Part shown: piece after piece, positions 58,592 through 64,000 of the stretch
How positions within the stretch are numbered: position 1 is the stretch's first letter
How the letters are laid out: every line of letters starts with the position of its first letter
From: Cavenderia fasciculata
Lineage: Eukaryota > Evosea > Eumycetozoa > Acytosteliales > Cavenderiaceae
Length of the DNA stretch: 64,000 bases
Direction of reading: 5' to 3'
Assembly (NCBI RefSeq): GCF_000203815.1
Contig: NW_004457737.1
Span: 186,001 to 250,000, forward strand
The notes under the pieces: generated by a model
Database searches by the model: none
What the model saw: only the letters and a program-made list of their open reading frames with translations
What the model was told of the DNA's origin: nothing
Position numbers and translations under genes: made by a program

Positions 58592-59207
58592 CCTAAAATT
58601 AAATAATATGTAATAATAACAAATAATTAGTATATCACTTCAATCAACAAGTTTCACTCTCCCCAACCTCTATTTATTTATTTATTTATTTATTGGATAC
58701 ATCAAACCTATGATGATATCCTCCGATTATTTTTTTTTATCTCTTTTTTGAACAACATACCTAAGGAAAGAGATAGTAGTATAACACAACAAACAAACAA
58801 ACAAACAAATACATATTCATAATAAACAAAAAATGGACACCCTTTCTATTTATTATAATCTAAAAACCTTTTCTTTTTAAAAAATAAACTTGGTGCTTGT
58901 TACTACTGATTGTCAGAATTACATACCCCTCTTGTAGTCAGAAACTATTATTCTCCAAGTTTAGTTATTGGACGAAAACTTTTATTAAATAAATAATAAA
59001 TTAAAGTTGATGATAAAGTCGTGCTGCATCAAATAATTAATTATTTACATGTATTTAAAACTAACTACAGAGTAGTTGCTATGAACCACACTAACACCAA
59101 GAATACCCCCAATAGTGAATGAAAAATAATAATATTAATAATGACAATGATTATTACTTTTAAATTATCTACAGTTAATATATTATATTACTAGTGTTTA
59201 AAAAGAG
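58592..59207. other. Intergenic region
   Basis: 616 bases of AT-rich DNA with (TTTA)n at about 58670-58693 and (ACAA)n at about 58787-58807. No gene or RNA pattern is seen. The right end should carry the promoter of the small secreted gene at 59208. Confidence 0.4.
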
Positions 59208-59555
59208 ATGATATTAAAATTGATTATAATTGGTATTATATTGACGATGGTATCATTTATCATTGTTGAATCAATACAATTAACTGACCAACTACAGCAA
59301 CAACACCAACAAAGAGTACAAAAGAATATTTTGACAAGATTCTTTGGATCGACAACTGCTGCTGATGAAAGAATAGCCTATTTAGACACATGTGTATCAG
59401 AGATGGTCGTTGTCAACAATAATGATTGTTCATGGCTGTCTAGTCGATTATTACGTCAATTCTGTACTTCGTGGATAATGAACATCATCAAGAAACGTTG
59501 TGAACTTCGATACTCGATTTATACAAACATCAAGGGAATTTTATCAAAACCATGA
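59208..59555 (+). CDS. Small secreted or single-pass protein, unknown
   Basis: Single exon, 115 residues, ATG at 59208. A hydrophobic N-terminus (LKLIIIGIILTMVSFIIVES) looks like a signal peptide. A Gln-rich spacer follows, then a helical module with four Cys (DTCVSEM, NDCSWLSS, RQFCTSWI, KKRCELR) and no second hydrophobic segment. The four-Cys helical layout loosely recalls small saposin-like or amoeba effector peptides, but the spacing does not match saposin B; family unknown. Its place between a PSI-like and a saposin-B gene fits the run of secreted products here. Confidence 0.6.
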   Translation: MILKLIIIGIILTMVSFIIVESIQLTDQLQQQHQQRVQKNILTRFFGSTTAADERIAYLDTCVSEMVVVNNNDCSWLSSRLLRQFCTSWIMNIIKKRCELRYSIYTNIKGILSKP

Positions 59556-59968
59556 AAGAGTAAAGTATCATGATTTCTCTTGGTAATTCATCTGTGCATC
59601 GGAATTGTTTAGCCCCAACAACAAGCCAATTACAACAAACATATCTACTCTTATCGAAATTAACTAAAAAACAACTTGCAAGCGAGATCATGCCCCTTTA
59701 ATAAAATTTCAACCAAAACTATTCCCAAGCAATTTCATTTGGGCGTCGTTGCAGAAACCCAGCCATAAATATCTTTGGTATCCCCAAAACACAGAAAACT
59801 CCTCATAGTAATTTGCAAAAATTATCACAAATATCTACTGACCGCTTTTTACACTTTTTTTATAAAAAGGGGTTGAAGCCTTTGTCCTATCAGCTCTGAT
59901 ACACCTCACACTTTATTTATTTATTCTCATCTCTCTTTGTACAGATAAACCTATTTATTACACACATA
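59556..59968. promoter_or_regulatory. Promoter region of the saposin-B gene
   Basis: 413 bases without a gene. TATAAAAAGG at 59871-59880 is a clear TATA-like element about 90 bases before the ATG at 59969, followed by a CT/T-rich leader. The rest is unremarkable AT-rich DNA. Confidence 0.5.
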
Positions 59969-60817
59969 ATGAAATCATTATTTTTCATTTTATTAGCTCT
60001 TGTAGCTTCAATTGCTCTCGTCTCTGCTGCCACTTCTGACGGTCCAACCAATACTGCCGCTGGTGAGGAATGTGTTCTCTGTGAGTACATTGTTACCAAG
60101 ATCGAAACATACTTGAACGTCAACGGTACCACCGAACCACAAGTCCTTGCCTTTTTGGAAAAGGATTGCGCCATTTTGGGTCCATTGAACGCCACCTGCA
60201 TTAGCATTGTCAACGCCTATGGTCCAGCCATCATCAACACTGTATGTTGTAATACTATTCTTTTTTAAAAGTTTGATACTAATCATCAATGATGATTGTT
60301 ATTATTATTATTATTTGTTTAGATCATTAATGACGGTAACCCCGAAGCTCTTTGTGGAGATTTTGGACTCTGCTCATCTTCATCTGAAGCTGTTGAAGAA
60401 TCAAAGCCAATCATCAAGAAGGTTATTGGTGACGAAGTCTGTGATGTCTGTGACTTCCTCGTCAAGGAAATCCAAACTTTGATCCTCCTCAACAACACTG
60501 AAGCCGAAATTGTCGCCTATTTGGAAAAGGAATGTGCTTTCTTCCCACCATTGAACCAAACCTGCGTCCAAATTGTCCAACAATATGGTATCACTTTGAT
60601 CCAAGACCTCATCAACAAGGTTCCACCTGCTCAAGTATGTGCTGCATTAGGACTCTGTGGTGGTAGCTCATCAACCTCTACCGGTACTGGTTCATCTAGC
60701 TCCAACTCTGGTTCATCTGCCACCAGCGGAACTGGTACTGGTTCTGGCTCAGGTACCTCTGGTAACACTGGCACTGGATCTGGTTCAGGTTCAGCTGGAT
60801 TTGTCAAATTCCATTAA
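59969..60817 (+). CDS. Secreted protein with two saposin-B domains
   Basis: Two exons, 59969-60241 and 60323-60817; 255 residues. Signal peptide: KSLFFILLALVASIALVSA. The two saposin-B modules are CVLCEYIV...FLEKDCAILGPLNATCISIV...LCGDFGLC and CDVCDFLV...YLEKECAFFPPLNQTCVQIV...VCAALGLC, each with the six-Cys pattern and hydrophobic amphipathic helices. The first module is completed across the intron. A Ser/Gly/Thr-rich repeat tail (GTGSGSGTSGNTG) ends the protein. Saposin-B proteins bind lipids; in dictyostelids relatives include amoebapore-like bactericidal proteins and countin, a secreted cell-counting factor of similar length. The low-complexity tail and two domains fit neither exactly. 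Codon use is strongly biased, implying high expression. Confidence 0.9.
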
Positions 60818-61025
60818 ATTAATTTAATAAATAATTAAATTAAACATTCCCAAATCAAATCATGACGGTAGACAAAAAAACTAGTTTCCTTTGTTATTAT
60901 CAAGTCTCTCTGTGGAGATTTTCTACACTCTTTCTTTATCACAAAATTTGTTGTAATTTTATAATTATTATATTATTTATTGTTTATTATATTATATTTA
61001 TTTGTTATTTTTTAGTTTAAATTTC
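60818..61025. terminator. Convergent 3' ends of saposin-B gene and SEC24
   Basis: A 208-base AT-rich gap between two convergent stops, with several AATAAA/TTTATT-type hexamers. It must contain both polyadenylation regions; the exact sites are not determinable. Confidence 0.4.
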
Positions 61026-64000
61026 TTAATTTTTCTGTTGAACTCTTGTTTGAAGTTGAGTAATAAATTCATAGTAGGAACCACCTTCTTGAGATCTATC
61101 TTCGACGAGAAGAGATTGGAATTCGGGACCTTTTTGACGGTCGTTTGATTTGATGAGGACCATACGCATATATTCAGAGTAGGATTGCTTGGACATTTCA
61201 ATGATCTTTCTGGCGTAGCGGTTGGCGTCATTGTCGAGAAGGGGGAGGTCTTGGAAGGTGAGTGGGTCGAGAGAGGCAAAGTCGCAGCCAAAGATTTCGT
61301 GGCAGATGCGTTGGTCGAGTTGCTCGCCGACATAGATAAAGATCGAGTAACCATTGATGACCGCAAAGACGCCGGCACGTGACAATTGGTCAGACGACAG
61401 CTTGAGGGTTGTTGGCACCGATTGAGCGGTTGGCTCGGTTGCAGGTGCGAGCAAGTTGTAAAACTGCGGGTAAAAGAAGTTGAGGCAACTGACCAAGTCA
61501 ACAGTCTTCATACGCTGCATGTGGAATGAGCGGAGATCGGGGTGGGTTGGACGCGAGCTAAACACAATGTTCTTGACCATGGCAACTACGTAGAGTGGGA
61601 GATGCTTGAGTGACTCGGGTAGTAGCAGTTTGGGAACAGCGGGTGAGAGTGTGACCGAAGTAGATAGAGCGCTTTGATTGCCACCACCAGCTTGGTTGCT
61701 GTTGAGCATGGTCTTGTAGGCCGTGAGAATATCAACGCATTTATTGGCAATGGCTTCACGTGCATCGTTGAGAGTCGAGCTCAAAGCCTTGTCAATAGCC
61801 ATCTTGGTGATGAGACTGGCAACGACACTAACATCGGCATAGCGGAACAAATCGGCATAGTTGGTGACAACAGGCACCGAAGTGGTCAACACACGCACAC
61901 GACGTTCACCCGACGAGTGACTGTAGAGTAGAGCGGCTTGAATCGTCACATACTTGGTTGTAATGGCATCGTTGATGCTCATTTGCAACGTGTATGTCTT
62001 GTCTTGGTCAGTAGTGGCCAGAGACAAGAGATCACTCGACTTGAGGAAATAGTTGCCGTGGTAGACGTTGATGTTGAGTTGACGACTGGTACGCACACGC
62101 ATAACGGCTTCCCAGCCAGTGACACGGGTCAAAGTGTGCATAAGGTTGGCAGCAAAAGTCTGTCCATCACGCGATGCAATAAACGAGGGGTAGTAAAACA
62201 GCTCACCACCAGTAATCTGTGCCATACAACCCAACGACGAAGTATCAACATAATCGGTACCAAACAAAAAGACATCGACCGATAATTGATGACTGACACA
62301 ATTCAATCCAAATTCTTTATAGAATTCTCCCAAATCACTTGGTTGCAATAGTAATGCTTCCTTTTTAGTACCAAGTTGTTGTTGGTATTCTCTTACTTGT
62401 AATTTACCAAAATGTCCTCTTGGTAAATAACTTTGTAATACAACAATTTTACCTCCAACTCCTTGCTAAAAAATATAATAATAATAATTAATAAAAGAAG
62501 GATTCTTTTTCTTTTCTTTTCTTTTCTTTTTCTTTTTTTACATACACAAATTTGGAAAGCAGCCTTTAAAGCATTACCTAAACTTGAAATGACCTTTTGT
62601 TCCTTTTTTTGCATGTGGGTAGTTTTAATGATATCGAGTAATTTATCGACGATTGGTCTTGCTTCCTTGAGGTTGACTAAAAAGTCATCAAATGGTGGTA
62701 CATATATATTATCCATCTCGGTCACCACATAAACTTGTGGCTTACCAGTATTTAATCTTAAATTATAAAAATGTAAACTATCATCAAATGTCATAAATCC
62801 AACTCTTGTTCTTGAATCTCCTGGCATATCTAAAAAGAAAAATAAATAAAGAAAAAAGATAATTAGAACTTTGTTAATGTACATTGATTGTGTTTTTGTT
62901 GTTGTTGTTGTTTTATACATACTATCTAAAGAAGCTTTAATAGATTCAATAGCGCAATTTAACATTCCAGATACAACAGATTCATAACAAACATCGATAA
63001 CAAAGAAATAGGATGGTGGTTGTGGTGCACGAATTGTATATTCTCTTGATGCTAAAAATTCAACACATCCTCTTTGTAATTCTGGTCTTTGTGCAATATC
63101 TGCTCTCTTTCCAGTTGTTAAATCAATTGGACTAAAATAATCTTGTGTAACTAAAAAAATAAAAAATAAAAAAGAGTAGAGGTTAATAAATATTCATCAT
63201 CCATATCAATTAATTGTCATTGTCATTGATACATACTATCATTTACTAAATCACAAACATTACATTTCCATCTACCTCCACCATCAACCCAAACAACAAA
63301 TGGATTTATATAAGCTTTACATGAAACTCTTTTACATCTAACAATTTGTGTTGAAATTAATGGTACTTCAAACTAAATAAATAAATTAATAAATGGTATG
63401 ATTAGTGTTTTTTCTTTAATCAACTTGTATTCTATATATTTTTCTTACATTTGGATCAAGAGCAAGTGGTTGAATACTACAACCAAGTGGGATATGAACT
63501 TTTCCAAGAGTAGCTGGTAAATTTGGAACTGCATTCATTGACATTCTCATAAAACTCTTTGGACAAAGATTTTCAGCTGTTGGTACAACATCTTGTTGTG
63601 GCATTTGTTGTTGTTGTTGATAATTTAATGCTTGTTGATGTGCGTGTTGTTGTTGACCTTGTTGTTGATTGTATGGTTGTTGTGGTTGATATCCTCCTTG
63701 TTGTTGTTGTTGTGGTTGTTGTTGTTGGTATCCTCCTTGTTGTGGTTGAACTTGATTATATTGTTGTTGTGGTTGTTGACCTTGGTATTGATTGTATGGA
63801 GCTGGAACTGGAGCTGGATTATATTGTTGTTGTGGTGGTTGTGGTTGGTATCCTCCTTGTTGTGGTTGACCTCCTTGTTGGTATGGTGGTTGTGCAACGG
63901 GAGAGGTGTTGTATGGAGCAGTTGGGTATCCATTGATATTGGTATTGGTAGCAGGTAATCCAGCTTGGTGGTTTGATAGATTGACTTGTGGTGGAATAAC
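61026..64000 (-). CDS. sec24: COPII coat subunit Sec24 (3' part, start beyond window)
   Basis: Five exons are visible: 64000-63449 (5' end cut by the window), 63372-63237, 63150-62923, 62829-62546 and 62465-61026; about 880 codons. The leader is Gln/Pro/Gly/Tyr-rich (GGYQPQQ-type repeats), as in other Sec24 proteins. Then come 'CSIQPLALDPN|FEVPLIS', the zinc finger (IVRCKRVSCKAYINPFVVW...RWKCNVC), the trunk vWA-like domain (YFFVIDVCYES, 'PGDSRTRVGFMTFD', 'GGKIVVLQSYLP'), the beta-sandwich and helical domains, and a gelsolin-like C-terminus (FAVINGYSIFIYVGEQLD). Sec24 pairs with Sec23 on Sar1-GTP at ER exit sites and picks cargo. Oddity: the first zinc pair is C-x4-C (CKRVSC) where Sec24 usually has C-x2-C. 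All introns are in phase. Confidence 0.93.

Overview
This window is nuclear DNA of a social amoeba (dictyostelid). The evidence is: very AT-rich intergenic DNA; compact genes with short AT-rich GT...AG introns whose donors are mostly GTATGT or GTAAGT; TAA as nearly the only stop; long Asn, Gln, Ser and Thr runs inside otherwise normal proteins; and dictyostelid-typical families (FNIP repeats, FNIP-repeat kinases, PSI/PA14 secreted proteins, saposin-B secreted proteins, a class I PI3-kinase with an Asn/Ser-rich N-terminus). Coding DNA is less AT-rich than I would expect for Dictyostelium discoideum, so another dictyostelid (for example Cavenderia or a relative) is more likely. That is inference. 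I saw no rRNA, no convincing tRNA, no CRISPR array and no virus-like or LTR element.

Layout. 1-3.2 kb: the 3' part of an unrecognised tail-anchored protein and an F-box-like protein. 3.5-10 kb: two coiled-coil, probably actin-linked genes. One has two tandem talin/FERM-like ubiquitin folds followed by a coiled coil. The other is an EKKRLADE-repeat protein ending in a DFRxxL motif. 10.3-18.3 kb: a secreted protein, ethanolamine kinase, LSM4 (with a first coding exon that is only ATG) and a kelch-RING protein. 18.5-22.6 kb: a tandem pair of F-box/FNIP genes. 22.7-30.1 kb: a C-type lectin/TIG/EGF receptor-like protein and a badly damaged FNIP-repeat kinase pseudogene. 30.4-35.2 kb: class I PI3-kinase. 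37-48.3 kb: a Cys-rich surface protein, a large protein with two C1 domains, and a large type I membrane protein with a Ser-Asn stalk.

49-60.8 kb is rich in secreted or vacuolar products: an enlarged DNase II, a C-type lysozyme (convergent with it, with a decayed duplicate of its last exon), a RING/TRAF protein, a small possible SVWC peptide, a PSI-like PA14 membrane protein, a small secreted protein and a double saposin-B protein. DNase II, lysozyme and saposin-like proteins all fit digestion of bacterial prey, and the TRAF protein could be a signalling partner, but co-function is inference from proximity. 61 kb to the end holds the 3' five exons of the COPII coat gene Sec24, whose start lies beyond the window.

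Gene models were assembled by hand. Exon boundaries were accepted only when donor, acceptor and reading phase agreed and the join made sense in the protein.
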